Source: Microbulbifer agarilyticus S89
Lineage (GTDB): Bacteria > Pseudomonadota > Gammaproteobacteria > Pseudomonadales > Cellvibrionaceae
Direction: 5' to 3'
Length of the DNA stretch: 36,523 nt
Assembly: GCF_000220505.1 (NCBI RefSeq)
Contig: NZ_AFPJ01000053.1
Span: 1-36,523 of the forward strand
The notes under the pieces: model-generated
Told to the model about the DNA's origin: nothing
Databases searched by the model: none
The model's input: the letters and a program-made list of their open reading frames with translations, nothing else
Shown here: positions 26,425 to 32,884 of the stretch, one piece after another
Numbering within the stretch: position 1 is the first letter of the stretch
Layout of the letters: each line of letters opens with the position of its first letter
Position numbers and translations under genes: made by a program

Positions 26425-26454
26425 TTGGAAATAGCCTCGCAAATCCTGTAAATT
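26425..26454 (+). promoter_or_regulatory. candidate promoter of the tsx-like/azgA-like genes
   Basis: TTGGAA (26425-26430) is a fair -35. TGTAAA (26447-26452, 16-base spacer) or TAAATT (26449-26454, 18-base spacer) can serve as -10. The expected start near 26460 would leave a leader of about 95 bases before the tsx-like ATG. Confidence 0.4.
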
Positions 26455-26487
26455 GCGCGCCTATTTTTTAGCCAGAGAGTGACTTTC

Positions 26488-26522
26488 TAGTCGCCTGCCG
26501 CGTCTAGTCGCTCATTTAGTCG
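26488..26522 (+). repeat. three TAGTCG direct repeats in the tsx-like leader
   Basis: TAGTCG occurs at 26488-26493, 26505-26510 and 26517-26522 (spacings 17 and 12). The segment lies in the probable 5' untranslated region, with a GGAA/TTCC mini-hairpin just after it. It could be a regulator site or part of an RNA fold. Confidence 0.35.
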
Positions 26523-26554
26523 GGAAGGATTCCGCCAGCTCACTAGAGGTAACC

Positions 26555-27349
26555 ATGAAGCTGACCCAGTCCCTGCCCGCCCTATCCCTCTCCCTGCTGA
26601 CCGGCCTGTTCGCCGCTGGCACCCAGGCCAAAGCCCTGTGGAGCGACAACAGCCTGACTGCATTGCATGGTAAGAACTACGAAGTGAACTACGGCCTGTC
26701 TACCGACGACAGCACCCGTAACGTCCTGACCTTCGAACACGTGAGCGGCCACACCTGGGGCGACCTGTTCATGTTTGGCGACTACCTCAAGTCCACCGAC
26801 GGCTCTGCCGAACTGTACGGCGAAATCTCCCCGCGCCTGAGCCTGGGCAAGCTGGGCAACGACGTGGCATTTGGCCCGGTAAAAGACGTGCTGCTGGCTG
26901 GCCAACTGGAGCTGGGCAATACCGATGACCCGGACAACCTGCTGGTAACCGGTGAGCGCTTCGTCAACAAGCTGGCGGGTGTGGGTTTTGACCTGGACGC
27001 ACCGGGCTTTGCCTACCTGCAGGCCAACCTTTACCACCGCAACAACGAAAAGCGTGCGGACAACGAACAGCTGACCCTGGCGTGGGGCCTGCCGTTCACC
27101 GTCGGTAGCGAGTCTTTCCTGTACGACGGTTTTATCGACTGGGCCAGCGCTTCCCGCGATGTACACGCGAGCATGAACTTCACCTCCCAGCTGAAGTGGG
27201 ACATTGGCGCGCGCAGCGGCAACCCGAAGAAGCTGTATGCCGGTGTTGAGTACGTGCACTGGAACGATAAGTTCGGCATCAAGGACGGTACCTTCGGTAT
27301 CGATTCCAACGAGCGCAACATCAACCTGCTGCTGAAGTACCACTTCTAA
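26555..27349 (+). CDS. Tsx-like nucleoside-specific outer-membrane channel
   Basis: The 264-residue product has a Sec signal (MKLTQSLPALSLSLLTGLFAAGTQA, cleavage about A25) and an outer-membrane beta-barrel pattern of alternating residues ending in phenylalanine (LLLKYHF). The mature part matches the Channel_Tsx/OmpK family: LWSDNSLTALHGKNYEV near the N-terminus, LTFEHVSGHTWGDLFMFGDYL, and YVHWNDKFGI near the C-terminus. Tsx passes nucleosides across the outer membrane. AGAGGT five bases before the ATG supports the start. The purine permease follows 19 bases later on the same strand, so the two form an operon and together span both membranes. Codons are strongly biased, suggesting high expression. 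Confidence 0.9.
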   Translation: MKLTQSLPALSLSLLTGLFAAGTQAKALWSDNSLTALHGKNYEVNYGLSTDDSTRNVLTFEHVSGHTWGDLFMFGDYLKSTDGSAELYGEISPRLSLGKLGNDVAFGPVKDVLLAGQLELGNTDDPDNLLVTGERFVNKLAGVGFDLDAPGFAYLQANLYHRNNEKRADNEQLTLAWGLPFTVGSESFLYDGFIDWASASRDVHASMNFTSQLKWDIGARSGNPKKLYAGVEYVHWNDKFGIKDGTFGIDSNERNINLLLKYHF

Positions 27350-27368
27350 TAAATAGGTGCGTAATACC

Positions 27369-28712
27369 ATGAGCCAGTCGAAATCTACTGCGGCCGCCAA
27401 CGGCGCGGCACCGCAAGCGAATATCCTCGAGCGCCTGTTCAAACTATCCGAGCGCCAGACCACCGTACGCCAGGAAGTGATTGCCGGTCTCACCACCTTC
27501 CTGACCATGGCCTACATCATTTTTGTTAACCCGAACATTATGTCTGCTGCCGGTATGGATCAGGGCGCGGTGTTTACCGCGACCTGTCTCGCCGCGGCGG
27601 TGGGTTGCTTGATCATGGGCCTGTACGCCAACTACCCATTTGCACTGGCACCGGGCATGGGCCTTAACGCCTTCTTCAGCTACGTGGTTGTGGGTGAGAT
27701 GGGCTACAGCTGGCAGGTAGCGCTGGGTGCGGTGTTTATCTCGGGTGTGGTGTTCCTGCTGCTCAGCATCTTCAAGGTGCGCCAGTGGGTGATCGACAGT
27801 ATTCCCATGTCCCTGCGCCAGGCCCTGGCAGCCGGTGTTGGCCTGTTCCTCGCGATCATTGCGCTGAAGAGCGCGGGTATCGTGACCGCGAGCCCCGCCA
27901 CCCTGGTGACTCTGGGTGATGTTACTTCCGCAGAAGCGGTGCTGGCGGCACTGAGCTTTGTGCTGATTGCGGCGCTGGCGTACCGCCGCATGCTGGGCGC
28001 GGTGATGATCGGTATTCTGATCGTAACCGGCATTGCGCTGGCCCTGGGCAAGGTGCAGTACGGCGGCCTGGTTTCCGCACCGCCGAGTATGGCGCCGACC
28101 TTTATGCAGCTGGACATTGCCGGTGCGTTTAACGTGGGCATGATCAGCGTGATCTTTGCGTTCCTGTTTGTGGACCTGTTCGACACCGCCGGCACCCTGC
28201 TGAGCACCGCCGACCGCGCCAAGCTGCTGGACAAGAACGGCCAGCTGCCGGGCATGGGCAAGGCGCTGATGGCAGACAGCTCCGCGTCTGCGGTGGGCTC
28301 CTTGATGGGTTCATCCACCACCACCACTTACGTGGAAAGCACCGCGGGTGTTGCCGCTGGCGGCCGTACCGGCCTGACCGCGGTGGTGTGTGCGGGCCTG
28401 TTCCTGCTGGCGCTGTTCTTCTCACCGCTGGTGGGTATGGTGCCAGCCTACGCGACTGCCGGTGCACTGATGTACGTTGCGGTACTGATGACCTCAGGCC
28501 TGTCCACCATCGACTGGGATGACATTACCGAAGCGGCACCTGCGGTAATCGCCGCAGTGATGATGCCGCTGTCGTTCTCCATCGCCAACGGTATTGCGCT
28601 GGGCTTTATCGCTTTCGCGGCGATCAAGACCCTGAGTGGCCGCTCCAAAGATGTGAGCATTGCGGTGTACGCACTGGCGGCACTGTTTGTGGCAAAGTTC
28701 ATCTTCTTCTGA
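27369..28712 (+). CDS. AzgA-type NCS2 purine permease
   Basis: A 447-residue inner-membrane transporter of the NCS2 superfamily, AzgA/PbuG branch (COG2252), which imports adenine, guanine and/or hypoxanthine with protons. It has about 12-14 hydrophobic segments and the branch's signature motifs: FLTMAYIIFVNPNIMS (TM1), FALAPGMGLNAFFSYVVV (TM3), FLFVDLFDTAGTLLSTADRA (TM8 region, with the acidic substrate-site residue) and SSTTTTYVESTAGVAAGGRTGLTAVV (TM10). The start is the ATG giving MSQSKSTAAANG; an AGG lies 11 bases upstream. The gene is followed by a strong stem-loop. The Tsx-like gene before it suggests nucleosides or bases scavenged from outside. Confidence 0.93.
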   Translation: MSQSKSTAAANGAAPQANILERLFKLSERQTTVRQEVIAGLTTFLTMAYIIFVNPNIMSAAGMDQGAVFTATCLAAAVGCLIMGLYANYPFALAPGMGLNAFFSYVVVGEMGYSWQVALGAVFISGVVFLLLSIFKVRQWVIDSIPMSLRQALAAGVGLFLAIIALKSAGIVTASPATLVTLGDVTSAEAVLAALSFVLIAALAYRRMLGAVMIGILIVTGIALALGKVQYGGLVSAPPSMAPTFMQLDIAGAFNVGMISVIFAFLFVDLFDTAGTLLSTADRAKLLDKNGQLPGMGKALMADSSASAVGSLMGSSTTTTYVESTAGVAAGGRTGLTAVVCAGLFLLALFFSPLVGMVPAYATAGALMYVAVLMTSGLSTIDWDDITEAAPAVIAAVMMPLSFSIANGIALGFIAFAAIKTLSGRSKDVSIAVYALAALFVAKFIFF

Positions 28713-28722
28713 TGCGCTTGTT

Positions 28723-28768
28723 CAGCGTGTGCCTTGGAAAAGGCACACGCTGATCTTCCAAGTTTTTT
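28723..28768 (+). terminator. terminator region with two competing hairpins after the purine permease
   Basis: CAGCGTGTGCCTT (28723-28735) pairs perfectly with AAGGCACACGCTG (28740-28752) around GGAA, 13 bp. A second stem, CTTGGAA (28733-28739) with TTCCAAG (28756-28762), is followed directly by T6. The two stems share bases and cannot form together. The second has the layout of an intrinsic terminator, the first that of an anti-terminator or a more stable transcript end. Confidence 0.6.
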
Positions 28769-28848
28769 CCTCCTAGCACTTCCCTCTACACTTCCTCCCC
28801 AACTTTTTCTCCCACCTCTTTCTCCCCCATATTTCTTTTCTCTCTTGC
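28763..28848 (+). repeat. pyrimidine-rich tract
   Basis: About 75 of 86 bases are C or T, without a coherent reading frame of its own. It separates the purine permease from the FadL-type gene. Such tracts are C-rich unstructured RNA of the kind favoured by Rho. Confidence 0.5.
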
Positions 28849-28986
28849 AGCCACGCGGGCAGATCCGCAACGGCGGCATAAGCATAGAAACTTTGTGTAT
28901 TTCCTTACCCGGGTGGTTGGCGCATAAACTCACGCCCGTCCAAGAAACCACCCGGCACAATGTCGCCCAACACAAGACCAAGGAAT

Positions 28987-30246
28987 ATGCAGTTTCCACG
29001 CTCCCTCTCTGTCTCCCTGCTCACCACCACCCTCGTTACTAGCAGTCCAGCCTGGGCAACTAATGGCTATTTCACCGAGGGCGTCGGCCCCAAAGCTCAG
29101 GCCATGGCGGGCGTTGGCGTGGCACTGCCGCAGGATGCACTCGCGGCGGCAAACAACCCGGCCGGCACCGCACTGGTTGGCGATCGCGTGGATGTGGGCC
29201 TGAGCTTTTTTAGCCCGGACCGAAGCGCGCGTATCCGCGGTAACCAGGCCGGTGCAGATGGTGATTATGACGGTAACCGCAAGCGGGCCTTCGCGATCCC
29301 GGAGTTTGGCTACACCAGCGCCCTGTCTGATCGCTGGAGCTACGGTGTCGCGATTTACGGCAACGGCGGCATGAACACCGGTTATCGCAATAATCCGTTC
29401 GCCGCGTTTGGTTCCAGTGGCGAGGCCGGCGTGGATCTGAGCCAACTGTTCATCACCCCGTCACTGGCGTTCCGCGCGACCCCGGCGCACGCATTTGGCA
29501 TCGCCGCCACCTATGCAGTGCAACGCTTTGAAGCCAAGGGCCTGCAGGCCTTCGACAACTCGTTCTTTACCGCGCATCCCGGCAATGTGACCAACCGCGG
29601 ATACGATACGGCGAGTGGCTGGGGCGTGAAGCTGGGCTGGACCGGTCAGCTGCTTGAAAATCTGCAGGCCGGCGCAACCTGGTCCTCGACCATCAAGACC
29701 AGCAGATTTGAGCGCTATAAGGGGCTGTTCGCCGATGGCGGCGGCTTCGATATTCCGGAAAACTACGCCGTGGGCCTGAGCTGGACGGCCACGCAAAAGC
29801 TGACGCTCGCCGCCGACTGGCAGCGCATTCTGTACAGCGAGACGGCTTCCGTGGGCAACTCGCTGAGCGCTCTGCTGCAGGGGGTACCTTTGGGTGCTGA
29901 AAATGGCCCGGGATTTGGCTGGCAGGATGTCACCACCACCAAACTGGGCGCCGCCTACCGCGCCACGGATAACCTGACCCTGCGCGCCGGTGTAAGCCGT
30001 GCGGACCAGCCGATCCCCGCCGGTGAGGCCCTGTTCAACATCCTCGCGCCTGGCGTGATCGAGGAACACGCGAGCATCGGCGCGGACCTGCGTACCGCCG
30101 CTGGTGAATTCAGCCTGTCTTACACCCACGCGTTCTCCGAGACGGTGGTGGGTGAAAACTCCATCCCTGACGCCTTCGGTGGTGGCGAGGCCGAACTCAC
30201 CATGGACCAGAACATCGTGCGCGCGGGCTGGTCGAAAAACTTCTAG
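28987..30246 (+). CDS. FadL/OmpP1/TodX-family outer-membrane channel
   Basis: The start used gives MQFPRSLSVSLLTTTLVTSSPAWA, a good signal peptide (cleavage after about residue 24), although the AAGGA lies very close to the ATG; an ATG nine codons earlier (28960) is an alternative. The mature protein begins TNGYFTEGVGPKAQAMAGVGVALPQDALAAANNPA, the characteristic FadL N-terminal hatch with its NPA motif. The rest is a beta-barrel pattern with a terminal aromatic residue (AGWSKNF). FadL-type channels pass long-chain fatty acids or other hydrophobic compounds; the ligand is unknown. The gene is preceded by the pyrimidine tract and its stop overlaps the stop of the convergent LysR gene. Confidence 0.9.
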   Translation: MQFPRSLSVSLLTTTLVTSSPAWATNGYFTEGVGPKAQAMAGVGVALPQDALAAANNPAGTALVGDRVDVGLSFFSPDRSARIRGNQAGADGDYDGNRKRAFAIPEFGYTSALSDRWSYGVAIYGNGGMNTGYRNNPFAAFGSSGEAGVDLSQLFITPSLAFRATPAHAFGIAATYAVQRFEAKGLQAFDNSFFTAHPGNVTNRGYDTASGWGVKLGWTGQLLENLQAGATWSSTIKTSRFERYKGLFADGGGFDIPENYAVGLSWTATQKLTLAADWQRILYSETASVGNSLSALLQGVPLGAENGPGFGWQDVTTTKLGAAYRATDNLTLRAGVSRADQPIPAGEALFNILAPGVIEEHASIGADLRTAAGEFSLSYTHAFSETVVGENSIPDAFGGGEAELTMDQNIVRAGWSKNF

Positions 30247-31190
30247 TCTTTTCCGCCGGTCGCGCGCTCACGGTGCGCAGCCGCCAAGCTCTCCCAAAGC
30301 GTTTGCACGATGCGCGACGCTTTGGGAGAGCGTCGCTGAATCGCCATAAAGTCGCACTCGTAGTGATAGCGCTGCGGGCAGATGGCCCGGATCTCCCCTT
30401 TCTTCAAAAACGTCTCCGCATAGTGGTCCGGCAGGTAACCGATATAACGCCCAGACTGCAGGCAGTGCACGATCGCTTCCTGGTCGTTGACCGTAATGTC
30501 CCGCTGCAGCCCCAGGCGGTTACCGACCTCCATGTTCGGTGAGTGATAACCGAGACCAGCGTATTTGCTCGCCCGGATAGCATCGTCATCGATGGCGATA
30601 TCCGCGGTACCGAACAGCGGGTGGCGGTAGCCACAGTAGAGATACATCTGCTCAAAGAACAGGTGCTGATAGTCGAGGCTGGGGGACTCGCGGTGGGCCG
30701 GGATTACCCCCAGTTGGAAACGGCCCTCCATCACCCCGCGCTCAATTTCATTGATCGGCTCGATATGAATATCCAGGCTGACCTCCGGCGCCAGGTCGTC
30801 AAACTGGCGCAGGGCGGCGTCGATATTTGCGGCAGGATTGGTGACCATCTTGTCGAACAGGGCAAGCGAGATATGCCCGGTCATGCGCTTGTGCACATCC
30901 GCCACCTCGCCGCGGAAGGCATCCAGGGAGCCAAGCAGGCGCAGGGTAGCCTGGTAGATCTGGCGCCCCTCGCTGGTAAGGGCAAAGCCGCTGCGCCCGC
31001 GCTGGCACAGGGTCACGCCGAGGCGCACTTCCAGGTCCTTGATATGTCGGCTGATGGTCGAACGCCCCACATTGAGCTCCAGCTCCGCCGCCGAAAAACC
31101 TCCCGCCTCCGCCACCGCACGGAACACCCGCAACAGGCGCAGGTCGATATCACTCAGCTGCCCCAGCAGCGCTGTCTGTTTGCGCCCCAC
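30243..31190 (-). CDS. LysR-type regulator, BauR-like by position
   Basis: I start at a GTG at 31190 because GGGAAGG lies four to five bases upstream; this gives 315 residues, the usual LysR length. A 26-residue extension from 31268 is Lys/Arg/Gly-rich, runs over a tandem DNA repeat and lacks an SD. The N-terminal winged-helix has LRLLRVFRAVAEAGGFSAAELELNVGRSTISRHIKDLEVRLG (about 17-57), and the C-terminal part is the periplasmic-binding-protein-like effector domain. It is divergent from the bauA-like gene; in Pseudomonas aeruginosa bauR sits beside bauA in the same way and activates beta-alanine genes. Its stop overlaps the fadL-type stop by four bases. Confidence 0.85.
   Translation of the reverse strand: MGRKQTALLGQLSDIDLRLLRVFRAVAEAGGFSAAELELNVGRSTISRHIKDLEVRLGVTLCQRGRSGFALTSEGRQIYQATLRLLGSLDAFRGEVADVHKRMTGHISLALFDKMVTNPAANIDAALRQFDDLAPEVSLDIHIEPINEIERGVMEGRFQLGVIPAHRESPSLDYQHLFFEQMYLYCGYRHPLFGTADIAIDDDAIRASKYAGLGYHSPNMEVGNRLGLQRDITVNDQEAIVHCLQSGRYIGYLPDHYAETFLKKGEIRAICPQRYHYECDFMAIQRRSPKASRIVQTLWESLAAAHRERATGGKD
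30288..30336. terminator. 15-bp stem-loop (and competing 8-bp hairpin) inside the 3' end of the LysR gene
   Basis: GCTCTCCCAAAGCGT (30288-30302) pairs perfectly with its reverse complement at 30317-30331 around a 14-base loop. An alternative hairpin, GCGACGCT (30314-30321) with AGCGTCGC (30329-30336), uses the same right arm. It lies 42 bases past the fadL-type stop, so it would fold in that gene's mRNA as well as in the LysR coding end. No T-run follows. Confidence 0.5.
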
Positions 31191-31213
31191 AATACCTTCC
31201 CTCTTGTCCTGGC

Positions 31214-31241
31214 CTTTTTGGCCTGCCCTTTTTGGCCTGCC
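31214..31241. repeat. tandem 14-bp repeat upstream of the LysR gene
   Basis: CTTTTTGGCCTGCC occurs twice in direct succession (31214-31227 and 31228-31241), 24 bp upstream of the LysR GTG. On the minus strand it would be in the leader of the regulator gene. Confidence 0.7.
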
Positions 31242-31279
31242 CGTCTTACCCAGCCCATTCCGGTGCAACGTTCCACACG

Positions 31280-31321
31280 CTTAGTTACACACTCTTAGCT
31301 GCACACCCTTAGTTGCATATA
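31280..31321. repeat. three 14-bp direct repeats in the bau intergenic region
   Basis: CTTAGTTACACACT, CTTAGCTGCACACC and CTTAGTTGCATATA follow one another with an exact 14-bp period. A weaker copy (9 of 14) precedes them at 31266-31279. They lie between the LysR gene and the aminotransferase gene, a natural place for an activator-binding array. Confidence 0.7.
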
Positions 31322-31359
31322 TGTGAAACTGAACATCGATAAATAACAATTTATGCAAC
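31312..31359. promoter_or_regulatory. inverted repeat in the bau control region
   Basis: GTTGCATA (31312-31319) and TATGCAAC (31352-31359) are perfect inverted copies 32 bp apart. A second inverted repeat, ATAAAT-AACA-ATTTAT (31339-31354), overlaps the right copy. These could be the LysR-type binding sites for the divergent promoters; the exact promoter hexamers are not clear. Confidence 0.45.
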
Positions 31360-31460
31360 ATTAAAGCTCTTCTACATTGGCCGCAACCAAATCACCAAGC
31401 TGCTATCGATAAGAAGCACGAGACAAGAAACAAGAACCCGGAACAAAGGGGAGCAGAGCA

Positions 31461-32810
31461 ATGGACATGAGCGTGAACGACAAGTTTGCCGGCCTGAGCC
31501 AGGAACAGCTGGATGCCCACTGGATGGCCTACACCGGCAACCGCCAGTTCAAGCAGGACCCGCGCATCATCAAAGGCGCCGAAGGCTGCTACTACACCAG
31601 TGCCGATGGCCGCCGCATCTTCGACGGCCTCTCCGGCCTGTGGACCTGCGGTGCCGGCCACAACCGCGTGGAAATTGCCGACGCGGTGAGTGAGCAGCTG
31701 CGCACCCTGGACTACGCGCCGGCGTTCCAGTTTGGCCACCCCAAGGCCTTCCAGCTGGCAGAGCGCATCACCCAGTTTATGCCGGAAGGCCTGAACCGCG
31801 TGTTCTTCACCGGCTCCGGTTCCGAGTCTGCGGAAACCTCCTTGAAGGTCGCCCGTGCCTACTGGCGCAAAAAGGGCATGCCATCGAAAACCAAGCTGAT
31901 CGGCCGCGCCAAGGGTTACCACGGGGTGAACTTTGGCGGCATCAGCGTCGGCGGTATCGGCGCCAACCGCGCGCTGTACGGCACCGCCGTAGATGCCGAC
32001 CACCTGCCGCACACCGTGCTGCCACAGAACAAGTTCTGCAAGGGTATGCCCGAGGAAGGTGCCCATCTGGCAGACGACCTGCTGGAAATGATTGCGCTGC
32101 ACGATGCCTCCAACATCGCCGCGGTCATCGTCGAGCCCATGGCCGGCTCCGCCGGGGTACTGCCGCCCCCCGTGGGCTACCTGCAGCGCCTGCGCGAGAT
32201 TTGCGACCAGCACAACATCCTGCTGATTTTCGATGAGGTGATCACCGCCTTCGGCCGTATGGGTGCCGCTACCGGCGCCGAGGCCTTCGGTGTTACCCCG
32301 GACATCCTCAACACCGCCAAGCAGCTGACCAATGGCGCCGTCCCCATGGGCGCGGTCATCGCCAAGCAGGAAATTTACGATACCTTTATGGACCAGGGCG
32401 GCCCCGAGTACCTGCTGGAACTGCCCCACGGTTACACCTATTCCGCCCACCCGGTGTCCTGCGCGGCAGCGCTGGCGTCGCTGGATGTTCTGGAGAAGGA
32501 AAATCTCTTCTCCCGCGCCGCCGAACTGGCAGTGGTACTGGAAGACCGCGTGCATCAATTAAAAGGCACACCGCTGGTGACCGACATCCGCAACTGCGGT
32601 GTTGCCGCGGGTCTCACCATCGAGGCCGCACCGGGTGAACCGCTGCTGCGTCCCTACCAGATCGCGATGAAGATGTGGGAAAAGGGTTTTTACGTGCGCT
32701 ACGGTGGCGACACCATCCAGTTGGGCCTGCCATTTGTGGCCGAGGCGGAAGAAGTCGACACCCTGGTCAGCGCTCTGGGCGATGCTATCACCAGCGTCGC
32801 TGCCGGCTGA
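31461..32810 (+). CDS. bauA: beta-alanine--pyruvate transaminase (omega-amino acid aminotransferase)
   Basis: A 449-residue class III PLP aminotransferase that moves the amino group of beta-alanine (and often other omega-amines) to pyruvate, giving malonate semialdehyde and alanine in the cytoplasm. Its N-terminus (LDAHWMAYTGNRQFKQDPRII) is the typical start of this enzyme group. The PLP site is visible: GSGSESAETSLKVARAYWR (118-136), LLIFDEVITAFGRMG with D258, and NTAKQLTNGAVPMGAV with the Schiff-base lysine K287. GGGGAG lies about eight bases before the ATG. The dehydrogenase gene follows after 74 bases, together forming the beta-alanine route. The bauB and bauD genes of the Pseudomonas operon are not present here. 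Confidence 0.92.
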   Translation: MDMSVNDKFAGLSQEQLDAHWMAYTGNRQFKQDPRIIKGAEGCYYTSADGRRIFDGLSGLWTCGAGHNRVEIADAVSEQLRTLDYAPAFQFGHPKAFQLAERITQFMPEGLNRVFFTGSGSESAETSLKVARAYWRKKGMPSKTKLIGRAKGYHGVNFGGISVGGIGANRALYGTAVDADHLPHTVLPQNKFCKGMPEEGAHLADDLLEMIALHDASNIAAVIVEPMAGSAGVLPPPVGYLQRLREICDQHNILLIFDEVITAFGRMGAATGAEAFGVTPDILNTAKQLTNGAVPMGAVIAKQEIYDTFMDQGGPEYLLELPHGYTYSAHPVSCAAALASLDVLEKENLFSRAAELAVVLEDRVHQLKGTPLVTDIRNCGVAAGLTIEAAPGEPLLRPYQIAMKMWEKGFYVRYGGDTIQLGLPFVAEAEEVDTLVSALGDAITSVAAG

Positions 32811-32884
32811 GACCGGCTAATAAAGCACACCAACCAGACGTATCAAGAACACGAAAAATTTAGAGAGTTAACCGAGGAAACAAC

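Larger units (their letters stand above)
26134..26554. other. 421-base intergenic region between hscC and the tsx-like gene
   Basis: Divergent promoters for hscC (minus) and the purine-uptake genes (plus) must lie here. The centre is AT-rich with no open frame of note. The right end holds a candidate promoter (26425-26454) and a leader of about 95 bases with three TAGTCG repeats. I could not match the leader to a known riboswitch. Confidence 0.6.

Noticed and set aside
28448-28999. 183-codon minus-strand open frame across the pyrimidine tract
   Set aside because: It is antisense to the permease 3' end, runs through the terminator hairpins and low-complexity purine DNA, and translates to Lys/Arg/Gly-rich sequence with no family pattern.
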